Positions 34,591 through 46,900 of a stretch of DNA of 64,000 nucleotides are shown here, in pieces (position 1 is the stretch's first letter; each line of letters opens with the position of its first letter). The translations under genes and the position numbers were made by a program. This stretch comes from Lethocerus indicus (lineage: Eukaryota; Arthropoda; Insecta; Hemiptera; Belostomatidae). The stretch is from the NCBI GenBank assembly GCA_019843655.1, contig JACDQD010000005.1, positions 29,832,954 to 29,896,953 on the forward strand. Direction: 5' to 3'. The notes beneath the pieces are model-generated. The model ran no database searches. It saw nothing but the letters and a program-made list of their open reading frames with translations, and was not told the DNA's origin.

Positions 34591-35238
34591 TAATTAGGAT
34601 TGTTCGCGCCAGGAGTTTCCGGCCTCCGCCAGTACCCTCGTTAGATAACGGAAATGAAATATTTGTCACCACTCCCATCCTAAAATAGGTTATCTAAGTT
34701 GAGCATTCAATATTTACATTTCATCGTCTATTTTAAACCAATAAATATGTTTTTAAACGATTTTCGCTTTGCTTCGTTATGCTATTTCACACTTCTAACT
34801 TATTAACAAACATCCAATTTAATTTCGGGAATTTAACATTGAAACTCGTAATACAAATATAAAACAAAATACAGGTTTATAACCTTCGGAAAATGATAAA
34901 ATGGCGGAAGCGAAATTGTTAGTTGGGCGGAAATAGAGAATTGATAGCGACAAGCCGAAACTGAACTAGAGCAGCTATTCCTCACGAAATGGAGCAATAA
35001 AGAGAACTGTCGAATAAAGATAAGAATATCAAATTTAAAATAAAAGTGGGGGAGGAGAATCTCTGATAGAAACCTGGAAGAAGAATCCGAATTTCTCTCG
35101 GTTACCAGCGGATTCGGAAGAGTCGCAATATCTGGTAAGGCTCAACGTCTGGGAAAGAGACGTCTCAAGAAGGACCTACCGAAATCCCCCCTCCACCACC
35201 CGTCAACCGATATCTGGAAGGAAAACTCCTTGACATCC

Positions 35239-35240
<2 letters not shown>
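34591..35240. other. No gene seen
   Basis: Mixed composition. From 35040 the sequence is purine-rich and leads into a (TA)n tract. No gene is visible. Confidence 0.5.

Positions 35241-35275
<35 letters not shown>
35241..35275. repeat. (TA)n microsatellite
   Basis: A pure TA run of about 35 bp ending in CGGGGGGG. Confidence 0.97.
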
Positions 35276-35276
<1 letters not shown>

Positions 35277-35365
35277 GGGGGGGAGATTTCGCGCATTATC
35301 GTCTAGTAGAGGAACAAGTATGAGGACAGAGCCAGAGCGTCAGAGAATAGCAGAGGAGAGGGCCT

Positions 35366-35373
35366 TATAAATA
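35366..35373 (+). promoter_or_regulatory. Possible TATA box
   Basis: TATAAATA follows a purine-rich GAGGAGAGGGCC segment. GC-rich sequence with GCCGCTGAAAGCTCAGAACG lies 35-65 bases downstream. There is no supporting exon. Weak candidate. Confidence 0.15.
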
Positions 35374-36130
35374 TCCGAGAACTCGCAAGCTTTTAACTCT
35401 GTCCGCCGCTGAAAGCTCAGAACGGCGTCGTTTCTCCAACAAAAAACCGTTACAAATCAGCCGAAATACGTTTAGTTAGCGAACTCAAGTCCAACATTTT
35501 CCGGTTAATTTAGATTCATAGACGGGAGCGGGGCTCCCAACAGCAACAACAGCAAATATAAAGCAATTTTATCACCGACGGTTATAAAGTTAAACACGGT
35601 ACGGCTGTACAACTCGCCTCCTTTTTAATTTATGTCAAACCCAATTCAATTTGGTTTGGGTTTTCGGTTGAAAACATATTATCTCGACGATCGATTGGAA
35701 AAACAAAAAGTCAATTATAACTTCTGCACGGCGGGTCCAATATTGTTCGGTCAATTTTAAAATTATTCAAAGTGGCGGCGGCGGCTATTTGGCAAAATGT
35801 CATACATATGTTAACTATTATTTAAACACCGGCGAATCTAAAATATTAAATTTGTAAATATTGATTCTATTATTATTTTTAGATAAATGTTTTCCATTTC
35901 CTGGCAAACCTCCGGAACGTTATTATATTTATGAAATAGAAGAGTGTGTACTTTGTATATATGTATGAGTTGTGTGTTAACTCATATTCAGTTAGAGTGT
36001 ACTAATCAAATTCATGTATTGAGCTTGAGAATATATTTTCTCAAGGAGAAAGTAGGAGAATATAGAATAACACTTGCGTCTTAAATAAATGGCGAAACGG
36101 GTATACGAATTTCGTTTTATTATAGATAAG
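35374..36130. other. AT-rich, no gene seen; one hairpin
   Basis: CTTGAGAA and TTCTCAAG form an 8-bp stem around TATATT near 36024-36045. An AGCAACAACAGCAAATATA run is near 35540. No gene is visible. Confidence 0.45.
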
Positions 36131-36148
36131 ACCGGTTATATACCGGTT
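36131..36148. promoter_or_regulatory. Paired ACCGGTT-type sites
   Basis: ACCGGTTATATACCGGTT contains two Grainyhead-like ACCGGTT words seven bases apart, the outer arms ACCGG/CCGGT being inverted. It may be a double binding site or chance. Confidence 0.2.
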
Positions 36149-37923
36149 CTACACTGTTAAATAAATATATATCAACATATATATATTATATTTAATATAT
36201 AACACAGCATCTATATTAATTGATATAGAATCGGCTTACTTCGGCATATATCTTTGTGTCAGTATTGGTTGTATCATAGAGCGAGGATATTAGTTACCAG
36301 TTCAGGATAATTGGTGTAAAACCAACTAGCTGGTGATTCCACGCCCTATTTATGGTTGTAAAATAATCGGGCAGAAATATAATGTGAATAAAAGGGCAGT
36401 GGTGGCGCCTGCGGTGGAGATTGAAAGATGAAGTTGGACCTCGGTACCCTCAACTCGAGACAAGCAATTAATAAGTTAGGACCAACAGTCCAAGAACAAT
36501 AGGTTCAGGTGGAGAACCCCTCCCCCCCACCCTGTTTAATTGCCTTCCCTTTCCAGTTTCAACAAACTTGTTGAACATAAATAATATTATTGTTTCGCCA
36601 GCGGGAAAAGTTCTAGCCCGGTGGAGCACTTGTTTGTTGAATCCCGATTGAAGTCATCATTTTGAATTATCTCGCCGGCGAGCAAATAAAATTTTGGGTA
36701 TTGAAATGAAATCGCCCTCTCGAACCAAAGCCTACCTTTGGCTCATTCTTACAACAACGATTAGTGCTAGCTTTTTTCTTATAATTTATTCATTTTTATG
36801 ATTGTTGCGCCTTCTTGCAGTATGAAATAAACCTATTGAATATAACATTGAAATAAAATATGGAGTAATAATTAAATTAGTAGGGTGACACAATTTTTGT
36901 CACCTACTCGAGAACAATGTGAATTCATCGTGTATCGGATTGTCGGTTTTTAAAAAAGATTTTTTAAGCTCTCATTTTCATCAGATTATGAAAGGGACTT
37001 GACTACAGAGAAAAGGAAACTGTGGTTGACTAGTGGTTGACCGTGTAAGAAATATATCATAAAGAATGAAACTGGCATCAAAAAATTGAGCCAGCCTTTG
37101 CAGGTGACACGTGAAAAATGAATCATTCAGTAAAGTGACAAATTTTAACTTGGTCAGGGAAACTTTTGGTCGTCATTTGACCGAATCAGGTTTAGTTTCG
37201 AACAGTTGATCCTCTTTCATAGACTTTGCTCCTTATTTGATTTTGTATTCATTATTCAAATAGGCTTTATTGATAATAATTCCATCAGAGCTACAGCTAA
37301 TAAGTAAATATATTTTCCACAACATTTCAAAAAGTTATTCTGTCACTCTCATCCCTTCAGAATTTCTGATGGCTTTAATAATTTTCAAATAGTCTTTACT
37401 TACATTATAGCTTTTTTTCTACAAATGGTCCACTGAAAGTAGCATGTATTCACCTATTTATCAATCTTTCTTTTTTTATAAACCATTAATTTGGTTCCTG
37501 GTTCCAGGATTTACGTGACTGTGTTTATTCCTAATCTCGATGTTCGCGTGCTGGATTAATCCACATCAATGTTAACCCCGAAGTACCTCCTAAACACTGC
37601 TGTATTTTAACAATAAACTGCTACAGTTCCTAAATTGTGGTCTAAAATGTATAGTAATTTTATTAATGTATAGTAAATTATTGGTTTATTCAAACGGCTA
37701 ATTAAATCAATCTCTACAGAAGGGTTTCTACTCGAAATTATAGCAGAAACGAAAACAAATATTCTTATGAATAGAACGACGACAGCAACGCTCGAACTGT
37801 TTTTCTATACCACGTCTCCGAAATTTCATTTACCGCGAATCGTCTCGCAACAAAAGAGACGTAAAGAATTCTAACGAAAAGAATTTATAATCGTTAAATA
37901 ACACTGCCTTATCTAGGTGAAAG
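36149..37923. other. No gene seen
   Basis: AT-rich, with a TATATATATATT patch near 36175-36200. No RNA gene, recognised repeat or credible frame. Confidence 0.5.
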
Positions 37924-37986
37924 CGGGGAAGGGGCCCGGGGTGAGGGATGAGGGGTGAGGGATGAGGGATGGGGGGTGAAGGAGGG
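37924..37986 (+). repeat. G-rich minisatellite (GTGAGGGATGAGG type)
   Basis: Several imperfect repeats of GGGATGAGG/GGGGTGAGG units give at least seven G runs of three or more on the plus strand, so quadruplex formation is possible. Confidence 0.8.
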
Positions 37987-38980
37987 CTCGGAATGAAAGG
38001 GAACGCTTCAAAGGGGGGGAGCTCCCTTCCAGTACTACTAAGTCAAACAAAATTACAAAAAGACGCCAATTGTGCCTGGGGCCTGCGACACAGAAAAAAA
38101 ACAACCCGCCTCAAACCCTTTTTTCTTCAACAACCGCTCATTTTTTCATTTTTTTAAGACTTTCCCTCAGCGAATAGGAACTCCCAATGCACCTAATTTT
38201 ACAGGAGGCAATCGAAAATTGGTTTCCCATTGTACAATATTGCAGGATGAGAGGGGGATAAGAAATAAACAAAACGAAAATAACGTTGCGAATCACGCAA
38301 AGGGATTCGGACTGTTTCTACTACCCTATGAAAAGTAGATTTCAGGGAAATTACCTAAGAGGTAATTATAGGATTAATTATTGGGAAAATTTCCTTTCCT
38401 CAAAGGTGAATCTAAAAAACTTCCGTCACTATCCCCATTATTTGTTTAGTAGACACATTTTACCAATAATGCCACTATTATTTGTTAGATTGTTCCTGCA
38501 TTCGATCGAATTTAGTGGGTATACATTGTTATGAGTCGAAATTTAATATGACAATATTGTGAGGCAACGAAAACTCGATAAGGGGTAGCGGTAAGTCCCC
38601 GCGGTAAGGGGATCCCTTAAAAATGTTTAAATAATAATTGTTAACAACAATTTCACTAAAATAATCACTCGCTGGAAGACAATATATAGCCGAGTGTGTA
38701 TCTAGTTGGTGTTTAAGATATACGGGAAACCTTTTTCTAATAGGGGAAGGTGGAAGCGTGGGGCGGGCGGGCCCAGGTTTTTCGCACCACTTTAGAACCA
38801 CACGGTCTAATTCTGTTTACCATCCTCTTTGCCGGCGGGGCCGGTTCAATTCCTCGGCGGGTTGCGAGGCCCATTCTCAGCGAGGTGTTTGCACTTCCCG
38901 ACCAATTTCTCCGAGCCCCCGCCCGCTTCCTTTGAATAAGAATAACAACTCCCGCCAATATTTAAAAGAGACTTCCTTTC
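37987..38980. other. No gene seen; GC-rich patch near the end
   Basis: AT-rich to about 38740, then GC-rich at 38750-38960. A GGTTCAATTCC word at about 38842 resembles a pol III box B, but no box A is found at the right distance on either side. Confidence 0.45.
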
Positions 38981-38982
38981 CT

Positions 38983-39002
38983 GGAGGGGGTGGAGGGGGA
39001 GG
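38983..39002 (+). repeat. G-rich run with quadruplex potential
   Basis: GGAGGGGGTGGAGGGGGAGG has two five-G runs and several G pairs. Short site; potential only. Confidence 0.6.
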
Positions 39003-42000
39003 TTTGTTAAAGGACGGACCCGTTAAAGTGCTGGTGAAAATTTCACGCTCACGTTTTATTTTTTTTTTACACCAGAGGTTCAAACGACTCGGCGAAATAC
39101 ACTATGCGTTCGTAATGTCGACGCGACAGGTTACTAACGGGGTACTTTTTGTGCCACTCTAGTTTAATTTATTTTTAATTGTGTAATAATATAATACTTG
39201 AAATTTTATTTTTCTAAAATAGTGAGCCTAAACTGGCCCTGCTATATAGCGGGAAACCGCAACGTTCGTTATTCGCAACGAAACTTGCTCTATAGCGGAT
39301 GGATATTTCCGAGCGTACTATATTACGTAATATTAATACCACGATCGTGATGTTTAAAGGAGAGTAGACAACAAGCGAAAGCACATCAGTAATAAAAATT
39401 GAAAAATTTAAAACAGGCGGGCGTTTGAAAATGGAAAGGTAAATATAAGCAAGGTAACAATCCGGTTTAGAACCTTCCATTAATGTCCAATCCCAGGCGT
39501 AATTTTCCATTGAGCCGATTACAGGTTAGCATTCACTGATTCGAGATGTCAACTAAGATTTGACACTAGTATTATCGTAATCGCCGAATGCGTAATACAG
39601 TCACGAAGTCCTTTCAGTAACCTCCATTTCGGCTCGTCACGAACAGCTGCGTTTTTCCCAACTTGGATCCATTCGGCAGCAAAATGGTTCCATTTAACGA
39701 AGGTTCAATTTTTTCAAAAAATAATTTTGTTGTATAGGTAGGAAAAAACAGGTAAACCTGATCGATCGGTTGTGAGATTATATTTCCTGAAAGTCAGATT
39801 GAATTTGCAATAAAAATCGAAACTTATTTCCATCAGGGATTCTATCTTCTTATTTCGTATACGTTTTCCTTTTGCATTTATTCCCCGTTGTCAAGAATTG
39901 CAAAGAATTCAGATGTCCGGAATCAAACAGATCTATAACAATTCTACAAATGGAAACTTAGTTTTGAGAATTTTACCCCGGGCATTATTTTGTTCAGTCA
40001 CAAGTAAACAGAAAGTAAGCACCGATTCGTTTTCTTATATCTTATCTTATAGAACTTACCCATCCAAAATAAGGAAATCAAAATTCCCTGTGGCCTCGAT
40101 GGCAAACTTATTCGAGAAAAAATAATAATAAAAAAATTCAATAACAAAAACACCGTTGAAAATCTATATAACATTTTTCATTAATTCGGTAATATATATC
40201 ATATATCTGGTCATACACTGATAAATTATATCACAATTTCATGTCGAAAAGATACTAATGTTTGGTAAATACTGAAAGGCTTACTTATTCCATCTGGAAA
40301 TAAACTTCATAATGATCACAATCAAAGTAATAGTCATAAAACCTGTATTTTATATCTCATTCGGTAATTTTTTTTCTTTAAGGGAAATCGATCCAATGCA
40401 GAATGAAATATAAAAATGAGCATACTCTTTGACACCAACACGGCTTTAGCACCTTGCAGGATCAGATAATGGGGAGTGATGAAACTGAAGATTAGGTATT
40501 GATGAGGTCAGGGAGCGAATTCCAATTACTCGTTCAAATTTATGTGGAGGTAAGTGCACCATTTTTCCCCCTATCCCACAAGCGATGCCGATACCCTTAT
40601 TATATCCGAAAATAATGTTAGCCAAAGCTTAGAAAAACAATGAAGGATATTGCTATTTAGTACGCGCATACTCGTTTGCATCCACAGTCTATTTTTCAAC
40701 TTCATTATTTACTGGTTAATTTGAATCATTCGGTATGTGCGAAAATGGGAAAGAATTGATAACGAGTGCTACAAATGTATAAATATTACGATGCTGGAAA
40801 CATTTGGATCTATAAAAAACTGTCATTAACAAATGCTAAAACAAAATCGGTAATTATAAGCCGCAACACATATGGATAACTACAATTCGTTCTTCGACCC
40901 ACTTTTTATAAATCTCGAAATTGTTTAAGCAATATAATTCGAATTTTATAATTAACACCGTATCAAGAAAGCCTACAATGTTTTATATTTAACCTTAATA
41001 ATAAAAGAGTATTCAGCAAATTCTTCGAGATTCGACTTTTTAATAACGCCAAAATTAATTACAACTCTAATTTTCGCAAAATCCCACTTACGAAATAAAT
41101 ATTAGAGGGAAAACGTAAAAAAAAGAAATTTGCGGGTCATTAACTTCGCTCGTCTTAATATTAATTTAGGTCTCTCCCCCATCACTAAAAGTAACTACAC
41201 GCGGGGCAACAAAATCATGTAAATTCAATGCCTACAAATTTTTTCAGGCCGATTCGGTCACTACCGTAGGTACTATTGTTATAATTTAATCGAAAGTAGG
41301 TAAAAATTCTCTTCCAACACCACCTTTCTATCATTATTTTCTATTTCTGTATCTTCGTTAGGAATTTCGATTTATCAACGAATTTGAATATATTTAATTT
41401 AGCGAGACGTCACTCAAGACGTAAACCCCATTTTTTTTTTTTTATTAAAATGCTGTAGTTTGGTCTGTGCTTGTATTTATAAACAAGTAAAGATGTACAT
41501 GGTGCGGCAGTGTAAGCGGTGTTCGATCGTCCCCTTCGTCCCAGGCATTTGGAAACAAACTGGGAGAAAGTTATCGGCCGGCTGGACTTAGAGGCTGAAC
41601 CGCGAAAGTTATATTTGGAGGGAGTAGCCGGGGGCCCGGTGGAGGTGACCAACCCCGACGAGAAACAATGATTTACCGGCTCCGAATATTCCTGGCCCCA
41701 TTCCCTCCCTAACCCCCAATCCTTAAATCCCGAGGTCAGTCTCCCTTCCTACTCTGTTTCGGTCTTCTTTTTCCCATTTTTTTTGTTAGGCCCATCGGGT
41801 TGAATATAGCCCGAAGAAATATATCTCCAGCGGAGCGGACGGACGGAAAGGGGGAAGATCCTAAATTTTGTGTAAGTCAAAATTATTCATTCGGATTACC
41901 GCGAACTTTAAAAGTGTTAGCGGAATTATATGAGAACTTTTGTTCCCCACGATTATTTATATTCGAAGAAATTGTGCGGAAATGATTTTTATTTCTTGAG

Positions 42001-42866
42001 AGATAAAATAACGTCAAATTATTAAGGGGTTAGGCTAGATAAGTGACTGATATCACGAGTAGAACCAACTTGCATTTGATGTTCCGAGTATATACGGGAC
42101 TAAGCAGTAGTGTGAGCATTCGATTTCCAAAATGAATTTCATTAACTGTAAATTGGGGAGCGAATTACTTATGCGGTTTGAACAATATCATACTCTTGAT
42201 GATTACACGGGTATTTAACATGCAAGCAATGAAAGTTTCATTAAAAAGTATTCGATGGTATTAAATAGTTAATTAAATGTTCTGCAGTTGTGTGCGCTAA
42301 TTCTATGTGAGTACACTTCCACATGAAATGCAAAATGTAACCGGCCAAGAGGGTTAGTGAAATTTAAAGAACACCGGGGATGTGATGACACTCGTGTACT
42401 TTTGACGGAGAATCCAAATAGTTAGGAAATACTAGATAGTTGGGAAATTACGTGACCATTTCCTCTGAAGGCGGTCTTCGGATTTTAAGGAATATAATAT
42501 AATGCGAGGACGTTAAAATATTGAACTGCATAATTATAATTAAACCTTTTACCTCCGATGAGAGATAATGAGAATGTGTATCAATATGATACCTTTGAAT
42601 TTAGATTAACGAGGAGAACATGAAAAATCCGTTTTAAGATTAATTGAAAATACTGGCGTGAAAAACATTTCAATAAAAAAGGAAATGCTGATCTTTTTTA
42701 GCACCCGCTATATTTCAAAGGTAAAATTACTCCCGCAGCAGAACTAAAACACGGTCAATTCACGAAATAAGGCAAAAAACTCAATTACCAAATTATTTTC
42801 CTTTTAATTTTACTTGAACACATATTTGCAATTCAATTAGAAACATTTACTCTCCGTGGGATATAT
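39003..42866. other. No gene seen
   Basis: Long AT-rich stretch. GC-richer patches at 41500-41720 carry a CGGGGGCCCGGTGGAGG block. A T run of about 14 is at 41430-41443. Short frames (98 codons or less) have no features. No RNA gene or known repeat. Confidence 0.45.
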
Positions 42867-42913
42867 GGGCTAATATTTATTATCTCTGAGTATTCCTACA
42901 AGAATATTAGCCC
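42867..42913. repeat. 11-bp inverted repeat
   Basis: GGGCTAATATT at 42867-42877 and AATATTAGCCC at 42903-42913, perfect over 11 bp, with a 25-base loop. Confidence 0.75.
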
Positions 42914-44706
42914 AATTGAACAAGTTTTTATCAGCCAATTTCATTTCTTCCTCTTTTAAATTATATCATTTGATCGAGACTAGAATGCCTCGTGTAGTAC
43001 AGATTCGTAAATTATAATTACCTGTGCGGTAATTTTTTTCCCCAGCGATGCTCTATTACACAAAAACAATGAAAATACTGCATGAGGAAGATGTATGCGA
43101 CTGACCTGGAAGTTGTCTTTATATAAATTTCTTCTTATTAGTAATTTCTTTTCAACATTGATTTAATTATTTAATACGCCAACCAATATTTTTTCCGGAT
43201 AGAGAAAGGAGCTAATTGGTCAGTCCGGTGTAAACGCTTAGGACGTTATATAATATGGTAATATTGCGTTTAAATATATTTTTTCGAGTTGAAGGTAATA
43301 TGATTTTTCAATAGGTTTTCTCAATATCCCGGGTTCTATCGCGGGAGTCAAAACAGTTGTCAATAGTTTCTTAGAATCTGCCGATAATAATGAATCTCTG
43401 AAGATCGGAGTTGATAAAAATATTTGTCGGCTTAATTCAAGCCTGAATGTAAAATCGACCAGATCCTATAGTGGCAGGGCTATAGTGGCGGAGTCTATGG
43501 GTGGATCGGTTGGCATGGACGTGAAATCCAATAGCCCCTTAATTAGTATTTATCTGATCGGAATTGCCCGTACGGTTCCTCCCAAGGAGCAGGACGCGCC
43601 AGCCTCCCGGCCACTCGCCACGCAATCGAATTAGAAAAGCAGATTGGATTAGGCCCACCCTCCGCCAGGAGGGGAAAACCTGATTACACCACGAATTGAG
43701 GACGATTTTCGCGAAATTCCCTAAATCATTTTCCTGGGGTTGGGAACAGCCGAAGCTCACCGCCGGTGAACACCGGACAACGTCAATGTGTCCGGAATTA
43801 TGAAATGCCCATAATTCGACGGCTACAATGGAAACACTCGGGAAACTGATTCTTAGTATTATCTGTATGAGGCATATCCCAATATTCGAGTTGTGGTCGA
43901 AATTCAGCGTTGAAATCGAATTTCAGTTGTCACGGCTTTCACGCAAATAAACACTATTAACGAGCCAATTCAACTGAATGGGGAAAATCTGATAATCATG
44001 TCTGAATGCTTCCGCCGCGTATACATAAATCAGTGAACTATATGTTATTATATTAACTGTACTATTTTTTCATGTTTTAACTTGTTAATTAAACATTTTA
44101 TGCTACATCCTTCAAAAATATTCGCGTCTATTTAAATAGAAAATTCAAATTTTTCCATTTAATTTGCGCATCCTTTGAACACGGAAAATTAAAGTATATT
44201 TATTTTAGTTATAATATTTCTTCAATTTTCAAGTAGCGAAAATAATAAAGAATTAATACTTACCTTTCATACCTTATTGTAATATGCGTATTTTATATTA
44301 ACATTGCGTATATCAAAATTACAAACACAATTACTCAGATCTATAAATATTCATATCTAAAATGATTAACATTACCAATTTGAGAATCCCAACGACACCA
44401 CGTTACTCAAAGACGTTAATGCTTAATAATTTCTAGGTGTATCATAAATTGTCTGCTGTACTTTTTAAATATAAAGGCCTCGCAGAAGTAAATTACTGCA
44501 TAAAATGTACTTACTACAACTATTATTTATAAGCGTAGATTAATAAAGCAGGGGTTTTTATGTAAACTCCCACTTTTAATAACAGTTTAGCACAGATTCA
44601 CTTGTTACAGTGAATAGTTCTGACTTCGATCGAAATAATGGACTGAAGTTAGGCCGATTATCCCTTAGAACTCAATAATCTTATTGTTATTAGTTAGAGA
44701 TTCGGA
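42914..44706. other. No gene seen
   Basis: Mostly AT-rich. A GC-richer patch at 43540-43800 includes CCGGTGAACACCGG, a 6-bp inverted repeat. No frame or RNA gene is recognised. Confidence 0.5.
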
Positions 44707-44731
44707 CTAATTGTGAGAGGCTCACAATTAG
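44707..44731. repeat. Perfect 11-bp hairpin with 3-base loop
   Basis: CTAATTGTGAG, loop AGG, CTCACAATTAG. The tight spacing and perfect pairing make it one of the strongest cruciform or hairpin candidates in the window. Confidence 0.85.
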
Positions 44732-46351
44732 AGATGAACTGAACAGCTAGTAAATGCCCTAACTATTGTTCGCTCCGGTTCCATGATTACGGGGATTACC
44801 CTAAATGAATATAGCTTCTCCATTGTCTCTTTCTTTTGAGTTTAAAAGTGAAGTATGAAATTAAATTCATACGTTAAAAATATATTATTCATTATCCAAT
44901 GGACCAATGCGAAAGTAACTGTATATTTTCAACCGATTTACGATTTACAATGAGTTTTACGAATGTTTAGGAGTATACACTAAAATTTTTCAGTGAATGC
45001 ACATTACAGGGGCAACCGAATTGCGCTATATAATCACTGAGGAAAGAACATTTCATTGAGATTGAAATTGGATTTGTTTCGGTTTTGCTAATCCACGGTA
45101 TAATGTGGTCGTGCTAATTATTCAGTGTTTCTTCGGAGTCGATAGATCTATTATTGAGTTCTACTAGTCTACAGTGAGTATAATCCGCTACGGAAACTAT
45201 TGTTGACAAGCGAACTATTTTCCAAATTCACTTACCACTCAGTAGACTTAATTAAGTTGGATTCGGTGCCCTCTAATTGAATGCGAAAGGATTGTTAACT
45301 GAGTTCGCCGATGGTGCGTTAATATTGAAGGAGGGCATCTTGTCTATTTTTCCCGCTATCAAATTATATAGCGCTCTTACCATTTTATAATTTCAAATTA
45401 TACCAACCGGCACTAATAACGGCACTAACCGGAACTATAAAAATAGTTCGAATTGATTGGCCCGTCTTCCGACCCCTCTTCGCCACTCTCTTTCGAGATC
45501 GACACCCAGAGACAATATCCTACCCTTTTCTATGCAAATTCGTTTTTCTAGTCCTAATCTAGTCGAGTGGTGCTCGTCCCGTTTTCCAGGCTACTCGTGT
45601 ACGCGGCCCTCGCTACGAATATGTACAACGTACGTGTACAACGTTCCGCTACAACGGTACTAACTTTCATATCGGCTGTATATTTTATCTATATCGGAAA
45701 GTTGTAATTAGAACTAAATGGCCGCAAAATGAAAATATTACAAAGCAAACTCTATATCAGCATGTATACGATTCGTTAATCGCTGAAAACGTCATGTGTT
45801 GCTTTAAAACAAATGTAGTGAACACACTGTGACGAAATATATCAAATATATATTTTCGTGTACGTAAGTCGTATTATACAATTAAAATCGTCGAATTAGT
45901 TCGATTACTACTTACTTGAAATTATAGAAACCATTAGAGAAAACATTACAGGAACATACCTGAAACAATAAAAAATTAAGTTAACTATGTATAACTTTTT
46001 TGATAGTGAGGACTAGAACATCCTTATGTATCTCACTAATCTAGAGCTTAAATCAAATTATGATAAACGAGAATTAACTGATAAAGATTTTATGTTAAAC
46101 ACATATTTCCACCTTATGCACTCTATATATATATAAATATTTGGGATCAATCTATCGCAACATCCGGACGGTAATTCCGGATACCTTTTCCTATAATAGA
46201 TTGAAACAAGTTCGGGAGAATAACAGTTTTGATCTGCGACTTAATGAGGGTTCGGGTGCTCCGGAAAAAAAGGAGCTCAAGAATTGACGGGACTCCAATT
46301 ATATTTGGTTCGGTGTCATCGAACCTAGCGACCCTGTTACTAATTGTGCCG
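44732..46351. other. No gene seen
   Basis: AT-rich, with GTACGTGTACAACGT-type repeats near 45629-45645. No gene or recognised element. Confidence 0.5.
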
Positions 46352-46429
46352 GCTCTCCCTCTTTCCCTCTCCCTCACTCACCCACTCCCCTCTATCCCAC
46401 TCTTTCTCGCTTTTACTTTTCCCCTTTTG
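46352..46429 (+). repeat. Polypyrimidine tract (CCCTCT type)
   Basis: About 78 bases of almost pure C and T, with imperfect CCCTCTCCCT repeats. It precedes a GC-rich island. Confidence 0.85.
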
Positions 46430-46900
46430 TCGAAACAATCGCCGGACGGAAACGAGCGGGCGATTTCTAGTCAGGGTGTGTAAAGGGGGCGGGGGTACGC
46501 GTCTCGCCATATTAACTCTTTCCCCTCTCACTCTCACACGCCTCTCTGAATTATATTTTGCCAACCCCGGCAGCCTGTAAAAATCTTTCTCCTCGCCGTG
46601 TGTACCGCCGTGTATAACACCAGTGTACACTTATACACGGAGGCGTATAGGAGAAGTAGAGCGGAGTGTGTACAGCGAGGCCGTGTGACACAACACTTGG
46701 TAGTGGCCCACCTAGGCCTCCGCTCTGAGTGCTCCATCCAACACACTTGTATTATCTATGTCCTATATTCTGCAGGCGGGCATTACTCGCCCACTTCGGC
46801 TTCGGAGCCGGTAGCCCACCAAACACCACTTCGACCGAATTTCCTACACGCCCTTTTTGGAGTTCCGAACATCGCGTAAAACACTTCCGGAGGGACTTGG
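46430..46900. promoter_or_regulatory. GC-rich island with nested palindromes
   Basis: A CpG-rich block. CCGTGTATA at 46608-46616 and TATACACGG at 46632-46640 form a 9-bp stem, and the 10-bp palindrome AGTGTACACT (46622-46631) abuts the right arm. The many overlapping frames on both strands (60-96 codons) reflect low stop density. Candidate regulatory module only. Confidence 0.3.

Noticed and set aside
36230..36310. TGTATCATAGAGCG as an LTR-retrotransposon primer-binding site
   Set aside because: Only loosely like a tRNA-Met site, with no paired LTRs, polypurine tract or coding region around it.
38838..38860. GGTTCAATTCC as a pol III box B
   Set aside because: No box A at proper distance on the plus strand, no T-arm pairing, and no second copy.
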